A DNA stretch of 64,000 nucleotides, from the NCBI RefSeq assembly GCF_902833145.1, contig NZ_CADFEN010000015.1, positions 62,001 to 126,000 of the forward strand. Direction: 5' to 3'. The stretch is from Burkholderia sp. BCC0506 (GTDB taxonomy: Bacteria > Pseudomonadota > Gammaproteobacteria > Burkholderiales > Burkholderiaceae). The notes below the pieces were generated by a model. That model was given only the letters and a program-made list of their open reading frames with translations. It had not been told where the DNA came from and searched no databases. A program made the translations under genes and the position numbers. Of this stretch, positions 9,127 to 18,181 are shown in pieces (positions within the stretch are counted from its first letter, which is position 1; each line of letters opens with the position of its first letter).

Positions 9127-9989
9127 ACGCAGCTGCGTCGGCGCGCGGCATCGACCGCTATGTCGTGTTCGGCAACCCGGTGGCGCACAGCAAGTCGCCG
9201 TTCATCCACGCGCAGTTCGCCGCGCAGACCGGCGAGCCGATCGAGTACACGCACCGGCTCGCGCCGGTCGACGGGTTCGACGCGGCCGTGCGCGCGTTCG
9301 TCGCCGAAGGCGGTCGCGGCGCGAACGTGACGGTGCCGTTCAAGCTCGACGCGCATGCGCTCGCCGACACGCTGTCGCCGCGCGCGGCGGCGGCCGGCGC
9401 GGTGAACACGCTGCGGATCGACGCCGACGGCCGCATCCATGGCGACAACACCGACGGCGTCGGCCTCGTGCGCGACATCGAGGCGAATCTCGGCGTGTCG
9501 CTCGCGGGGGCGCGCATCCTGCTGCTCGGCGCGGGTGGCGCGGCGCGCGGCGTCGTGCTGCCGCTGCTCGACCGCGCACCGCTGTCGATTGCGATCGTGA
9601 ACCGCACCGCGAGCAAGGCCGAAGCGCTCGTCGGCCAGTTCATGCAGGCCGCGCACGACGCGGGCTGCACGCTCGCGGGCGGCGGCCCGGGTGTCGTGCG
9701 GGCCGAGCCGTACGACGTGGTGATCAATGCGACGGCCGGCAGCCTCGATGCCGCGCTGCCCGAGTGCGACGCGGCGGCGTTCGGCGCGGGCACGCTCGCA
9801 TACGACATGATGTACGGCGCGCAGCCGACCGTGTTCATGCAGCACGCGGCGTCGCTCGGCGCGCGCACGGCCGACGGCCTCGGGATGCTGGTCGAGCAGG
9901 CGGCCGAATCGTTCTTCATCTGGCGCGGCGTGCGGCCCGACGGCGCACCGGTGCTGGCCGCGCTGCGCCAGGCGCTCGCGGCGAGCTGA
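9123..9989 (+). CDS. aroE: Shikimate dehydrogenase
   Basis: 288 aa, with its start overlapping the rnb stop by 4 nt. It reduces 3-dehydroshikimate to shikimate with NADPH. Visible are the substrate-site [10 protein letters not shown] (17-26), NVTVPFK with catalytic lysine 74, GDNTDG with catalytic aspartate 111, and the nucleotide-binding [12 protein letters not shown]. With aroQ at 2.3 kb this is the second shikimate-pathway gene in the window. It is coupled to rnb and mtgA. Confidence 0.97.
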   Translation: MNAAASARGIDRYVVFGNPVAHSKSPFIHAQFAAQTGEPIEYTHRLAPVDGFDAAVRAFVAEGGRGANVTVPFKLDAHALADTLSPRAAAAGAVNTLRIDADGRIHGDNTDGVGLVRDIEANLGVSLAGARILLLGAGGAARGVVLPLLDRAPLSIAIVNRTASKAEALVGQFMQAAHDAGCTLAGGGPGVVRAEPYDVVINATAGSLDAALPECDAAAFGAGTLAYDMMYGAQPTVFMQHAASLGARTADGLGMLVEQAAESFFIWRGVRPDGAPVLAALRQALAAS

Positions 9990-10003
9990 GCGGAGCGCGG
10001 CAC

Positions 10004-10741
10004 GTGGTGGCGGTGAGCGGCACGCAGCGCACGCGCTCGGTGAGCGTCGCTCGCTGGGTCGTCTACGCGGGATCGGTGTTCGCGGGCGCATGGTTCGCGA
10101 CGCAACTGTTCTATCTCGCGCAGATCGCGCTGTGGTCGTTCGTGAACCCGGGCTCGACCGCGTTCATGCGCACCGACGCGTGGTGGCTGTCGCGCGACAC
10201 GCCGCCCGCGCAGATCCGGCACCAGTGGGTGCCGTACGACCAGATCTCGCGCAACCTGAAGCGGGCGCTGATCGCTTCCGAAGATGCGACCTTCGCGACC
10301 AACAACGGCTACGACGTCGACGCGATCCTGCAGGCGTGGGAGAAGAACAAGGCGCGCGGCCGGATCGTCGCGGGCGGCTCGACGATCACGCAGCAGCTCG
10401 CCCGCAACCTGTTCCTGTCGCGCGAGAAGAGCTACATCCGCAAGGGGCAGGAGCTGATCATCACGTGGATGCTCGAAACGGTGCTCGACAAGGAGCGCAT
10501 CTTCGAGATCTACCTGAATTCGGTCGAATGGGGGCGCGGCGTGTACGGCGCCGAAGCGGCCGCACGCTATTACTACAGGATTCCCGCGAGCCGGCTCGGC
10601 GCGTGGCAGTCGGCGCGCCTCGCGGTGATGCTGCCGAAGCCGCGCTGGTTCGATGCGCATCGCGGCTCGGCCTACCAGGCGCAGCGGGCGGCGATCATCG
10701 CGCGCCGGATGGGCGCGGCTGAACTGCCGCAATCGGAGTGA
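10004..10741 (+). CDS. mtgA: Monofunctional biosynthetic peptidoglycan transglycosylase
   Basis: 245 aa from GTG 10004, 14 nt after aroE. One N-terminal membrane anchor spans about residues 17-46. The GT51 domain follows with the catalytic glutamate in A-S-E-D-A-T-F (E93), then [16 protein letters not shown] and [20 protein letters not shown]. The enzyme polymerises lipid II into glycan strands at the inner membrane. There is no transpeptidase domain, as expected for MtgA. Last gene of the mpl-mtgA run. Confidence 0.96.
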   Translation: MVAVSGTQRTRSVSVARWVVYAGSVFAGAWFATQLFYLAQIALWSFVNPGSTAFMRTDAWWLSRDTPPAQIRHQWVPYDQISRNLKRALIASEDATFATNNGYDVDAILQAWEKNKARGRIVAGGSTITQQLARNLFLSREKSYIRKGQELIITWMLETVLDKERIFEIYLNSVEWGRGVYGAEAAARYYYRIPASRLGAWQSARLAVMLPKPRWFDAHRGSAYQAQRAAIIARRMGAAELPQSE

Positions 10742-11162
10742 GCGGCAGCGCCGCTGTATTGTCCGTTCCGCCGTCGACGCAGGATTGGTGCGCTGCAGCG
10801 CATTCATGTCGGGCGCATGGCGGGTCACATCCTTTAGACGAATTCGTCTATTTCGTTTTGCCGAGCAATGCCGGCGTCCGCGCAATTTTGTTGGCCGACA
10901 TTGCACGAAATTCCGACGTTTTCAGTCATCGCGGCGCAACGCGAAAGTCGATGAAAGCCATGCGAAATGCAACGTTTCGCGAATCGAAGCATTCCTGAAA
11001 GGTGTGCACTGCACCGTCTGCGGGCCGAATATTTCAAAATTTTTCAAAGCTGACCGGCTCGCGTATATTGGCCAGCGCCTCGGCTTATCGGCCCCAATCG
11101 AGGCGGGGGGTGGCTTATCCGGCTGCTCGACATAAAAAACATCCGAGAGAAGGAACGCAACG
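10742..11162. other. 421-nt intergenic region
   Basis: It is noticeably AT-richer than the flanking genes. It contains the 16-bp perfect palindrome at 10835-10850. A weak promoter-like pair TTTTTC (11040-11045), 18 nt, TATATT (11064-11069) lies upstream of the carboxypeptidase gene. A GAGAGAAGGAAC ribosome-binding purine run precedes 11163. Short frames crossing it have no coding signature. Confidence 0.5.
10835..10850. repeat. Perfect 16-bp palindrome
   Basis: TAGACGAATTCGTCTA is exactly self-complementary. It lies 94 nt after mtgA and 312 nt before the serine carboxypeptidase, and looks like a dimeric repressor site. No regulator gene is adjacent. Confidence 0.5.
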
Positions 11163-12773
11163 ATGCCAGCGAGCAAAGCGAAGCTGTTGTTGGGAGTGGT
11201 GTGTTCTTCGCTGATTCTGACGGCCTGCAACGACGACGTGACGTCGCCTGTTGCTACTAGCGCCGCGAATTCAGCCGATCCTGCCGGTCAGGTCGACCGC
11301 GCGTACAACGATCCGAACAGTTATTCGTCAAGTGCGAACGCGTCGCTCGACGCCTCCGCCGCGGTCGAGAAGGCGGCCGTCACGCATCACCAGATCACGC
11401 TGAACGGCAAGACGATCAGGTACACGGCCACCGCCGGCCACCTCGTCGCACGCAATCCGCAGACGGGCGCGCCCGAAGCATCGTTCTTCTATGTCGCCTA
11501 CACGGCCGACAACCAGCCCGCGGCGAAGCGGCCCGTCACGTTCCTGTACAACGGCGGCCCGGGTTCGGCCTCGGTGTGGCTGCACCTCGGCTCCTTCGGC
11601 CCGCGCCGGATCCAGACCGGCGACCCGAACGCGAACACGTCGACGTTCCCGTTCGTCGACAACCAGGAAACCCTGCTCGACACGACCGACCTCGTGTTCG
11701 TGGATGCGATCGGCACCGGCTTCTCGGAGGCGATCGCGCCGAATACGAACCAGACGTTCTGGGGCGTCGACCAGGACGCTGGCGCGTTCCGCGATTTCGT
11801 CACGCGCTACCTGAGCGTGAACCAGCGCAACGATTCGCCGAAATATCTGTTCGGCGAGTCGTACGGCACGCCGCGCACCGACGTGCTCGCGAACCTGCTC
11901 GAGACGGCCGGCGTGAAGCTCGACGGCATCGTGCTGCAGTCGTCGATCCTGAACTACAACACGAACTGCGACATGGCGAGCGACTATGTCGGCAACTCGA
12001 ACAGGGGCGCGAGCCCGGTGAGCTGCGCGGGCTTCGTGCCGTCGTACGGCACGGTCGGCGCGTACTATCAGCTCGACAACCCGAACCCGTCGAACCTGCC
12101 GCAGTATGCGGACCAGATGCGCCTGCTGACGGCCGGCAGCTACGCGCCCGCCGTGAACGCGTACCTCGCGAGCCACACGCCGCCGCCGCCGAATCTCGTC
12201 ACGACGATGGCGAATTCGACCGGCGTGAAGCAGGCGTTGTGGAATGCGGACTTCAACGTGGTCCCGACCTTCTTCGACAACAGCTTCCAGCTGTCGCTGA
12301 TTCCGGGCACGCTGATCGGCCGCTACGACGCACGCGTGAACGTGCCCGTGTCGAGCCCGCTCGCGGCCGACGGCGATCCGTCCAGCTCGTTCATCACGAA
12401 GCCGTTCACCGATACGATCGGCAGCTACCTGCCGAACGAGCTGAAGTACACCGCGCAGTCGGCCTACTCGGTGAGCAGCAATGCGATCAACACGTGGGAC
12501 TGGACGCACGACGGCCTCGCGATGCCGGACACGATCCCCGATCTGGCCGCGGCGCTGACACTGAATCCGCAGTTGAAGGTGCTGTCGCTGAACGGGTATC
12601 ACGACATCGCGACGCCGTTCTACCAGACCGAGCTCGACCTCGCGCGGCTCGGGACGCAACCGAACCTGACGATCAAGGACTATCAGGGCGGGCACATGGT
12701 CTACCTCGACGATACGTCGCGTCCGCAGGAGAAAGCCGACCTCGTGACTTTCTACGGCGCGGCCGCGCACTGA
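11163..12773 (+). CDS. Peptidase S10 (serine carboxypeptidase) lipoprotein
   Basis: 536 aa. The N-terminus is a lipoprotein signal with lipobox L-T-A-C (cysteine 22), so it is probably exported and lipid-anchored. The S10 family hallmarks are present: FLYNGGPGSASVWLHLGSFG at about 128-147, and the nucleophile in F-G-E-S-Y-G-T (S234). Near the C-terminus are NGYHDIATPF, supplying the catalytic Asp, and YQGGHMVYLD, supplying His. It should remove C-terminal residues from peptides; the physiological substrate is unknown. It is followed after 84 nt by a small EF-hand protein in the same direction. Confidence 0.9.
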   Translation: MPASKAKLLLGVVCSSLILTACNDDVTSPVATSAANSADPAGQVDRAYNDPNSYSSSANASLDASAAVEKAAVTHHQITLNGKTIRYTATAGHLVARNPQTGAPEASFFYVAYTADNQPAAKRPVTFLYNGGPGSASVWLHLGSFGPRRIQTGDPNANTSTFPFVDNQETLLDTTDLVFVDAIGTGFSEAIAPNTNQTFWGVDQDAGAFRDFVTRYLSVNQRNDSPKYLFGESYGTPRTDVLANLLETAGVKLDGIVLQSSILNYNTNCDMASDYVGNSNRGASPVSCAGFVPSYGTVGAYYQLDNPNPSNLPQYADQMRLLTAGSYAPAVNAYLASHTPPPPNLVTTMANSTGVKQALWNADFNVVPTFFDNSFQLSLIPGTLIGRYDARVNVPVSSPLAADGDPSSSFITKPFTDTIGSYLPNELKYTAQSAYSVSSNAINTWDWTHDGLAMPDTIPDLAAALTLNPQLKVLSLNGYHDIATPFYQTELDLARLGTQPNLTIKDYQGGHMVYLDDTSRPQEKADLVTFYGAAAH

Positions 12774-12857
12774 TGCGATGCGTGCGGCCGGCGACAGGCG
12801 CCCCGGGTGGCGCCGCCCGCCGGCCGTCGACGACCTCATTCCAGACTGGAGCCTGAT

Positions 12858-13256
12858 ATGAACAATCGTTTCATCGTCGTTGCCGCGGCGCTCGCATGCG
12901 TCGGCGCCGCAGCATCCCTCAGCGCGTTCGCGCAGGCGAGCGACGCCGCCGCGCCGGCGCGGGCGCGCCAGGCGCAGCTCGGCGATCCGTACGTGCCGCC
13001 GGCCGCGCGCCACGCGACCGCCGGCACGCAGACGACCGGCGCCGCGCTGCATGCGCAGGTGGTGCGCAAGCTCGCGCGGCAGTTCAGCGCGGCCGACACG
13101 CAGAACACGGGCTCGATCACCGAGTCGCAGGCGCGCGCGGCCGGCCTCGGCTATGTCGCGAACCACTTCCGGCAGATCGATGCGAGCGGCAACGGCCGCG
13201 TGTCGTTCGCGGACGTCCAGCGCTACATGCAGGCGCGCAGCACGAGCCAGCAGTAA
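12858..13256 (+). CDS. Small exported EF-hand protein
   Basis: 132 aa. A cleavable signal peptide is likely (MNNRFIVVAAALACVGAAAS...AFAQA). The C-terminal half carries two helix-loop-helix calcium loops: A-D-T-Q-N-T-G-S-I-T-E at about 85-95 and I-D-A-S-G-N-G-R-V-S-F at about 109-119. The spacing fits a paired EF-hand. The region between signal and first EF loop is Ala/Arg-rich. It is probably a periplasmic calcium-binding protein; the role is unknown. A strong hairpin at 13280-13315 follows. Confidence 0.8.
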   Translation: MNNRFIVVAAALACVGAAASLSAFAQASDAAAPARARQAQLGDPYVPPAARHATAGTQTTGAALHAQVVRKLARQFSAADTQNTGSITESQARAAGLGYVANHFRQIDASGNGRVSFADVQRYMQARSTSQQ

Positions 13257-13279
13257 GCGCGGGACGCGCCTCAACAGAC

Positions 13280-13315
13280 GGGGGCGGAACCTGCGATACG
13301 GCGGGTTCCGCCCCC
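13280..13315 (+). terminator. Terminator-like hairpin after the EF-hand gene
   Basis: A perfect 12-bp stem GGGGGCGGAACC/GGTTCCGCCCCC with a 12-nt loop, 23 nt after the stop codon. It lacks a U-run, so it may act with Rho or by blocking 3' decay. Confidence 0.6.
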
Positions 13316-13606
13316 GTGCGCATGGCGCGGCCGTCGCGTCGCGCCCGCGGCCGGTTCCGGCCGAATTCTCATTATCTGGACAACGCATTCAAATATTGGA
13401 GCCGAGTGCGTGCGCTCCTACAATCCGAAGCACATCGACAGCTTCGGACCCACGCATCGCGCGGCGCCCGTCGCACACGGAGACACCTTCCATGAAGTTC
13501 GCCGGGCGCTTTACTCGGTGCATCGACCGCCGCCACGCCGCCGTACCGGACGCAGTTCCGGCGCCGCGCGAGCGGCTTCACCGATTCCGTTGAAGAAGCC
13601 CGCCCC
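13316..13606. other. Intergenic region before the iclR sugar operon
   Basis: About 290 nt without a convincing gene. An imperfect palindrome TTCAAATATTGGA lies at 13388-13400 (TC..AATATT..GA dyad), in the kind of position used for IclR autoregulation. It is a weak candidate. Confidence 0.35.
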
Positions 13607-14506
13607 ATGACCAAGATGCCAGACTCCCTTGCCCTCGACGCCCGGCGCGCGATGCCGGCCGATACGTCGCTGACCGACAGCATCGGCGCGACCAGCACGC
13701 CGCTCGATCTCGCCGCGCAGCAGGCCGGCACGCAGACGCTGCTGCGCGGCCTCGCGATCCTCGAGGCGATCGCGAACGGCGCGCGCGACATGCGCGCGAT
13801 CGGCGCCGCGCTCGGCACGACGCGCAGCACGACGCACCGGCTCGTCAGCAGCCTCGTGCAGGCGCGCTACCTGCGCCAGGTGCAGGGCGGTTACCTGCTC
13901 GGCCCGAAGCTGATCGAGCTCGGCACGATCGCGCTCGAGCAGATGCCGCTCACGGCGGTCGCGCGGCCGCATCTCGAGGCGCTCGCGGAAGCGACGCTCG
14001 ACACGATCCATCTCGGCGTGCGCGACGGCGACGACGTGCTGTACATCGACAAGATTCCCGGCACGCGCGGCCTCGAGATGCGCTCGCGCGTCGGCCACCG
14101 GATGCCGCTGGCGTCGACCGGCATCGGCAAGGCGATGATGCTCGACCTCGATCCGGACCTGTGGCGCTCGCTGTTCGAGGCCGCGCGGCGCGCGCTGGCC
14201 GGCGTCAACTTCAAGCCGGACAACCGGCCCGAGACCAGTGCGTTCCTGCAGCGCATGGCCCATTACGCGGCCGGCGGCTATACGTTCGATCTCGAGGAAA
14301 ACGAGGCGTCGATCCGTTGCGTGGCCGCGCCGATCCGCGACGCGTCGGGTGCGATCGTCGCGGCGGTGTCGGTCGCGAGCACGATTCCGTACATGCCGCA
14401 CGACCGCATGGACGAACTGATTCCGCTCGTGCAGCGCGAAGCGCGAGCCATTTCCGCGGAACTGGGCTGGAGCCCGCCGCAGGGTACTCGCAGGATCAAA
14501 CGATGA
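13607..14506 (+). CDS. IclR-family transcriptional regulator of the sugar operon
   Basis: 299 aa. The N-terminal winged helix-turn-helix begins about residue 45 (LLRGLAILEAIA) with recognition helix region LGTTRSTTHRLVSSLVQA. The C-terminal IclR effector-binding domain includes LASTGIGKAMM and IRCVAAPIRDASG. Its stop overlaps the dgoK start (ATGA), so it is co-transcribed with the sugar genes and probably controls them in response to a sugar acid. The effector is inferred, not visible. Confidence 0.9.
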   Translation: MTKMPDSLALDARRAMPADTSLTDSIGATSTPLDLAAQQAGTQTLLRGLAILEAIANGARDMRAIGAALGTTRSTTHRLVSSLVQARYLRQVQGGYLLGPKLIELGTIALEQMPLTAVARPHLEALAEATLDTIHLGVRDGDDVLYIDKIPGTRGLEMRSRVGHRMPLASTGIGKAMMLDLDPDLWRSLFEAARRALAGVNFKPDNRPETSAFLQRMAHYAAGGYTFDLEENEASIRCVAAPIRDASGAIVAAVSVASTIPYMPHDRMDELIPLVQREARAISAELGWSPPQGTRRIKR

Positions 14507-15528
14507 CGACTTCGACCCGGCCCGTTCCGGATGCCAGTTCCGCTTCCCCGTCGCTGATCGCGCTCGACTGGGGCACGACGTCGCTGCGCGCGTATCTGTT
14601 CGACGCGCACGGCGTGCCGATCGACACGCGCAGCCGGGCGGCCGGCGTGATGCACGTGCCGGGCGGCGGCGCGCGCGCGTTCGACGCGGTGTTCGAGCAG
14701 GCGTGCGGCGACTGGCTCGACCGTACGCCGGGCCTGCCGGTGCTCGCCGCCGGGATGGTCGGCAGCGCGCAGGGCTGGCGCGAAGCGCCGTACGTCGCGG
14801 TGCCGGCCGGCGCCGATGCGCTCGTCGCGGGCCTCATCACCGTGACGACGGCGCGCGGCACGACGGTCTCGATCGTGCCGGGCGTGATCGCGACGGGTGA
14901 ATTGCCCGACGTGATGCGCGGCGAAGAAACGCAGATCGTCGGCGCGCTCGCGAGCGATCCCACGCTTGGCGCCGATCGTTCAGGGGTACTGATCGGCTTG
15001 CCGGGCACGCATGCGAAATGGGCGTGGGTGAAGGACGGGCTGATCGAGCGCTTCCAGACCTTCATGACCGGCGAGCTGTTCGCGGTGCTGCGCGATCACA
15101 CGATCCTCGGCCGCACGATGCGCACGGGGGCGTCGCCCGACCGTGACGCGTTCGTGCGCGGCGTATCGGTCGCCCGCGGCGCGCACCACACGGGGCTGCT
15201 CGCGACGATTTTCAGCACGCGCACGCTGGGGCTGACCGACCGGCTCGCGCCCGATGCGCAGGGCGATTACCTGTCCGGGCTGCTGATCGGCCACGAGCTC
15301 AATGCGCTCGACGCGATGCTCGCGGAGCGCGGCATCGCGCTCGCGGACCAGCCGCTGCTGCTGATCGGCGACGACGGCCTGTGTTCGCGCTACGTCGATG
15401 CGCTCCAGGTATTCGGCCATGCGCATGCACGTGTTGCCGCGCATGCGACCGAGCTCGGCCTGTGGCGGATCGCGTCGCGCGCCGGGCTCGTGCGCGCGGA
15501 CGGCGAGCCCGTCTGCGCGCATCAATGA
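14503..15528 (+). CDS. dgoK: 2-dehydro-3-deoxygalactonokinase
   Basis: 341 aa, overlapping the iclR stop by 4 nt. The N-terminal phosphate loop LIALDWGTTSLRAYLFD and the motif IGLPGTHAKWAWVKDG identify the DgoK branch of the sugar-kinase/actin fold. The enzyme phosphorylates 2-keto-3-deoxy-D-galactonate, the intermediate of oxidative (De Ley-Doudoroff) galactose catabolism. The next gene encodes the matching aldolase, 22 nt downstream, which strongly supports the assignment. Confidence 0.93.
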   Translation: MTTSTRPVPDASSASPSLIALDWGTTSLRAYLFDAHGVPIDTRSRAAGVMHVPGGGARAFDAVFEQACGDWLDRTPGLPVLAAGMVGSAQGWREAPYVAVPAGADALVAGLITVTTARGTTVSIVPGVIATGELPDVMRGEETQIVGALASDPTLGADRSGVLIGLPGTHAKWAWVKDGLIERFQTFMTGELFAVLRDHTILGRTMRTGASPDRDAFVRGVSVARGAHHTGLLATIFSTRTLGLTDRLAPDAQGDYLSGLLIGHELNALDAMLAERGIALADQPLLLIGDDGLCSRYVDALQVFGHAHARVAAHATELGLWRIASRAGLVRADGEPVCAHQ

Positions 15529-15550
15529 ACTGCTTGCGGAGGAATTTTCG

Positions 15551-16228
15551 ATGCCGTCCGACCTGACACTGCCCGCACCGTACACGCCCCACGCCGGGCT
15601 GATGCGCGCGTTCGACGCGTGTCCGCTGATCGCGATCATGCGCGGCATCACGCCCGCCGAAGCGGCCGATCATGGCCGCGCGCTCTACGAAGCCGGCTTC
15701 CGGATCGTCGAGGTGCCGCTGAACTCGCCGGATCCGTTCGACAGCATCGCGGCGCTGCGCCGCGCGTTGCCCGACGACATGATCGTCGGCGCGGGCACCG
15801 TGCTGCGCGCCGAGTACGTCGACCGCGTGCAGGACGCGGGCGGCGCGCTGATCGTGATGCCGCACAGCGACGCGGCCGTGATCCGCCGCGCACGCGAGCG
15901 CGGGCTGGCGAGCGCGCCGGGCGTCGCGACGCCGACCGAAGCGTTCGCGGCGCTGACGAACGGCGCCGACGTGCTGAAGATGTTCCCGGCCGAGCAGCTC
16001 GGCGTGACCGTCGTGAAGGCCTGGCGCGCGGTGATCGACCGCGCGGTGCCGCTGATTCCGGTCGGCGGGATCGCGCCGGACAACATGCAGCCGTTCCTCG
16101 CGGCCGGCGCGAACGGCTTCGGGCTCGGCTCGGCGCTGTACCGTCCCGGGCAGTCGGCCGACACGACCGCGGCGCACGCGCGCGCGTTCCAGGCCGGCTT
16201 GCGCGCGGCGCGCGGCGGAGCCGCATGA
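15551..16228 (+). CDS. dgoA: 2-dehydro-3-deoxy-6-phosphogalactonate aldolase
   Basis: 225 aa from the ATG at 15551, which has a GCGGAGGA ribosome-binding site. Class I KDPG/KDPGal aldolase fold: PLIAIMRG with R31, EVPLNSP with a conserved glutamate, VGAGTVL, and the Schiff-base lysine in V-L-K-M-F-P-A-E-Q (K143). It splits KDPGal to pyruvate and glyceraldehyde 3-phosphate. It could also act on KDPG, but a separate eda is present at 58.9 kb and dgoK is adjacent. The stop overlaps the next start. Confidence 0.93.
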   Translation: MPSDLTLPAPYTPHAGLMRAFDACPLIAIMRGITPAEAADHGRALYEAGFRIVEVPLNSPDPFDSIAALRRALPDDMIVGAGTVLRAEYVDRVQDAGGALIVMPHSDAAVIRRARERGLASAPGVATPTEAFAALTNGADVLKMFPAEQLGVTVVKAWRAVIDRAVPLIPVGGIAPDNMQPFLAAGANGFGLGSALYRPGQSADTTAAHARAFQAGLRAARGGAA

Positions 16229-17007
16229 TGGGCCGCCTCGCGGGCAAGGTCGCGATGGTGACGGGCGCGGGCCGCGGCATCGGCGCCGCGATCGCGCGTG
16301 CGTTCGTGCGCGAAGGCGCGGCCGTCGCGCTCGTCGATCTCGACTTCCCGCAGGCGCAGCACACGGCCGCCGCGATCGCGCACGAATGCGACGGCGCGCG
16401 CGTGCTGCCGCTGCAGGCGGACGTCGCGCGGCAGCAGGCGGTGCGCGATGCGCTCGCGCAGGTCGAAGCGGCATTCGGCCCGCTCGACGTGCTCGTGAAC
16501 AACGCGGGCATCAACGTGTTCGCCGATCCGCTGACGATGACCGACGACGACTGGCGGCGCTGTTTCGCGGTCGATCTCGACGGCGTATGGCACGGCTGCC
16601 GCGCGGCGCTGGAGGGCATGGTCGAACGCGGTCGCGGCAGCATCGTGAACATCGCGTCGACGCATGCATTCAGGATCATCCCGGGCTGCTTTCCGTACCC
16701 GGTCGCGAAGCACGGCGTGCTCGGCTTGACGCGCGCGCTCGGCATCGAATACGCGGCGCGCAACGTGCGCGTGAACGCGATCGCGCCGGGCTACATCGAG
16801 ACGCAGCTGACGCGCGACTGGTGGGACGCGCAGCCCGATCCGGCCGCCGCGCGCGCCGAGACGCTCGCGCTGCAGCCGATGAAGCGGATCGGCCGCCCGG
16901 AGGAGGTTGCGATGACGGCCGTGTTCCTCGCGTCCGACGAAGCGCCGTTCATCAATGCCGCGTGCATCACCGTCGACGGCGGGCGCGCGGCGCTGTATCA
17001 CGACTGA
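16225..17007 (+). CDS. SDR-family dehydrogenase of the sugar operon (first)
   Basis: 260 aa from ATGATG at 16225, overlapping dgoA by 4 nt. Classical short-chain dehydrogenase: NAD(P) loop TGAGRGIG, NNAGIN, catalytic serine in NIASTHA and Y-P-V-A-K, with the C-terminal VDGGRAA. Sequence alone does not give the substrate. In this operon a sugar (galactose or arabinose) 1-dehydrogenase or a deoxy-sugar-acid dehydrogenase is the natural inference. Confidence 0.85.
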   Translation: MMGRLAGKVAMVTGAGRGIGAAIARAFVREGAAVALVDLDFPQAQHTAAAIAHECDGARVLPLQADVARQQAVRDALAQVEAAFGPLDVLVNNAGINVFADPLTMTDDDWRRCFAVDLDGVWHGCRAALEGMVERGRGSIVNIASTHAFRIIPGCFPYPVAKHGVLGLTRALGIEYAARNVRVNAIAPGYIETQLTRDWWDAQPDPAAARAETLALQPMKRIGRPEEVAMTAVFLASDEAPFINAACITVDGGRAALYHD

Positions 17008-17118
17008 CACGATCGACGTAACGATTCGAAAGACCGCACGTGCGACGGCCGCGCGCACGCTGCGTCGACACCAACAAGCGGCTGCATCCTGTTCGATGAA
17101 AACAAGGAGACACTGGAG

Positions 17119-18114
17119 ATGAAACGCAGAACGTTCGTAACGCTGGCCGCCGCGGCCGCGGTGGTGATGGGCAGCCCGGTCGCGCATGCGGCCGACCCGG
17201 TCAAGATCGGCTTCCTGGTGAAGCAGCCTGAAGAGCCGTGGTTCCAGGACGAGTGGAAATTCGCCGAGATCGCCGCGAAGCAGAAAGGCTTCACGCTCGT
17301 GAAGATCGGCGCGCCGTCCGGCGAGAAGGTGATGAGCGCGATCGACAACCTGTCCGCGCAGAAGGCGCAGGGCTTCATCATCTGCACGCCCGACGTGAAG
17401 CTCGGGCCGGGCATCGTCGCGAAGGCGAAGTCGCACAGCCTGAAGATGATGACGGTCGACGACCGCCTCGTCGACGGTGCGGGCAAGCCGATCGAGTCGG
17501 TGCCGCACATGGGGATCTCCGCGTACAACATCGGCAAGCAGGTCGGCGACGGCATCGCGGCCGAGATCAAGAAGCGCGGCTGGGACATGAAGGACGTCGG
17601 CGCGATCGACATCACCTACGAGCAGTTGCCGACCGCGCACGACCGCACGACGGGCGCGACCGACGCGCTGGTCGCCGCCGGCTTCCCGAAGGCGAACGTG
17701 ATCGCGGCGCCGCAGGCGAAGACCGACACCGAGAACGCGTTCAACGCGGCGAACATCGCGCTCACGAAGAATCCGCAATTCAAGCACTGGGTCGCCTACG
17801 GGCTGAACGACGAGGCCGTGCTCGGCGCGGTGCGCGCGGCCGAAGGGCGCGGCTTCAAGGCCGACAACATGATCGGCATCGGCATCGGCGGTTCCGATTC
17901 GGCGTTGAACGAGTTCAAGAAGCCGCAGCCAACGGGCTTCTACGGCACCGTGATCATCAGCCCGAAGCGCCACGGCGAGGAAACCTCGGACCTGATGTAC
18001 GCGTGGATCACGCAGGGCAAGGCGCCGCCGCCGCTGACGCTGACGACGGGCATGCTCGCGACGCGCGAGAACGTGTCGAAGGTGCGCGAGGAGATGGGGC
18101 TCGCGTCGAAGTAA
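17119..18114 (+). CDS. araF: AraF-like periplasmic sugar-binding protein
   Basis: 331 aa with a signal peptide ending about A-H-A|A-D-P. The mature start [20 protein letters not shown] is very close to the L-arabinose-binding protein family, which also binds D-galactose and D-fucose. [25 protein letters not shown] and [14 protein letters not shown] are typical. It delivers sugar to AraGH. It is first of three ABC genes, and a stable hairpin follows it, as is common after highly expressed binding proteins. Confidence 0.9.
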   Translation: MKRRTFVTLAAAAAVVMGSPVAHAADPVKIGFLVKQPEEPWFQDEWKFAEIAAKQKGFTLVKIGAPSGEKVMSAIDNLSAQKAQGFIICTPDVKLGPGIVAKAKSHSLKMMTVDDRLVDGAGKPIESVPHMGISAYNIGKQVGDGIAAEIKKRGWDMKDVGAIDITYEQLPTAHDRTTGATDALVAAGFPKANVIAAPQAKTDTENAFNAANIALTKNPQFKHWVAYGLNDEAVLGAVRAAEGRGFKADNMIGIGIGGSDSALNEFKKPQPTGFYGTVIISPKRHGEETSDLMYAWITQGKAPPPLTLTTGMLATRENVSKVREEMGLASK

Positions 18115-18119
18115 GCGGC

Positions 18120-18153
18120 CCGCCGGCCGTCGCGGCGACGCGGCGGCCGGCGG
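18120..18153 (+). other. Intercistronic hairpin between araF and araG
   Basis: CCGCCGGCCG (18120-18129) pairs with CGGCCGGCGG (18144-18153) around a 14-nt loop. It lies 5 nt after the araF stop and 28 nt before the araG GTG. It has the position of hairpins that protect the binding-protein message and lower downstream expression. Confidence 0.55.
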
Positions 18154-18181
18154 TCGATCGATTCTGAAGTGGAGAGACGAC

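Noticed and set aside
9120-9130. Possible frameshift at the rnb/aroE junction
   Set aside because: The 4-nt ATGA overlap is ordinary translational coupling; both proteins are complete.
15381-15566. Alternative early start for the KDPGal aldolase inside dgoK
   Set aside because: The ATG at 15551 has a strong GGAGGA site and gives the normal family length; the earlier frame has no ribosome site and would overlap dgoK deeply.
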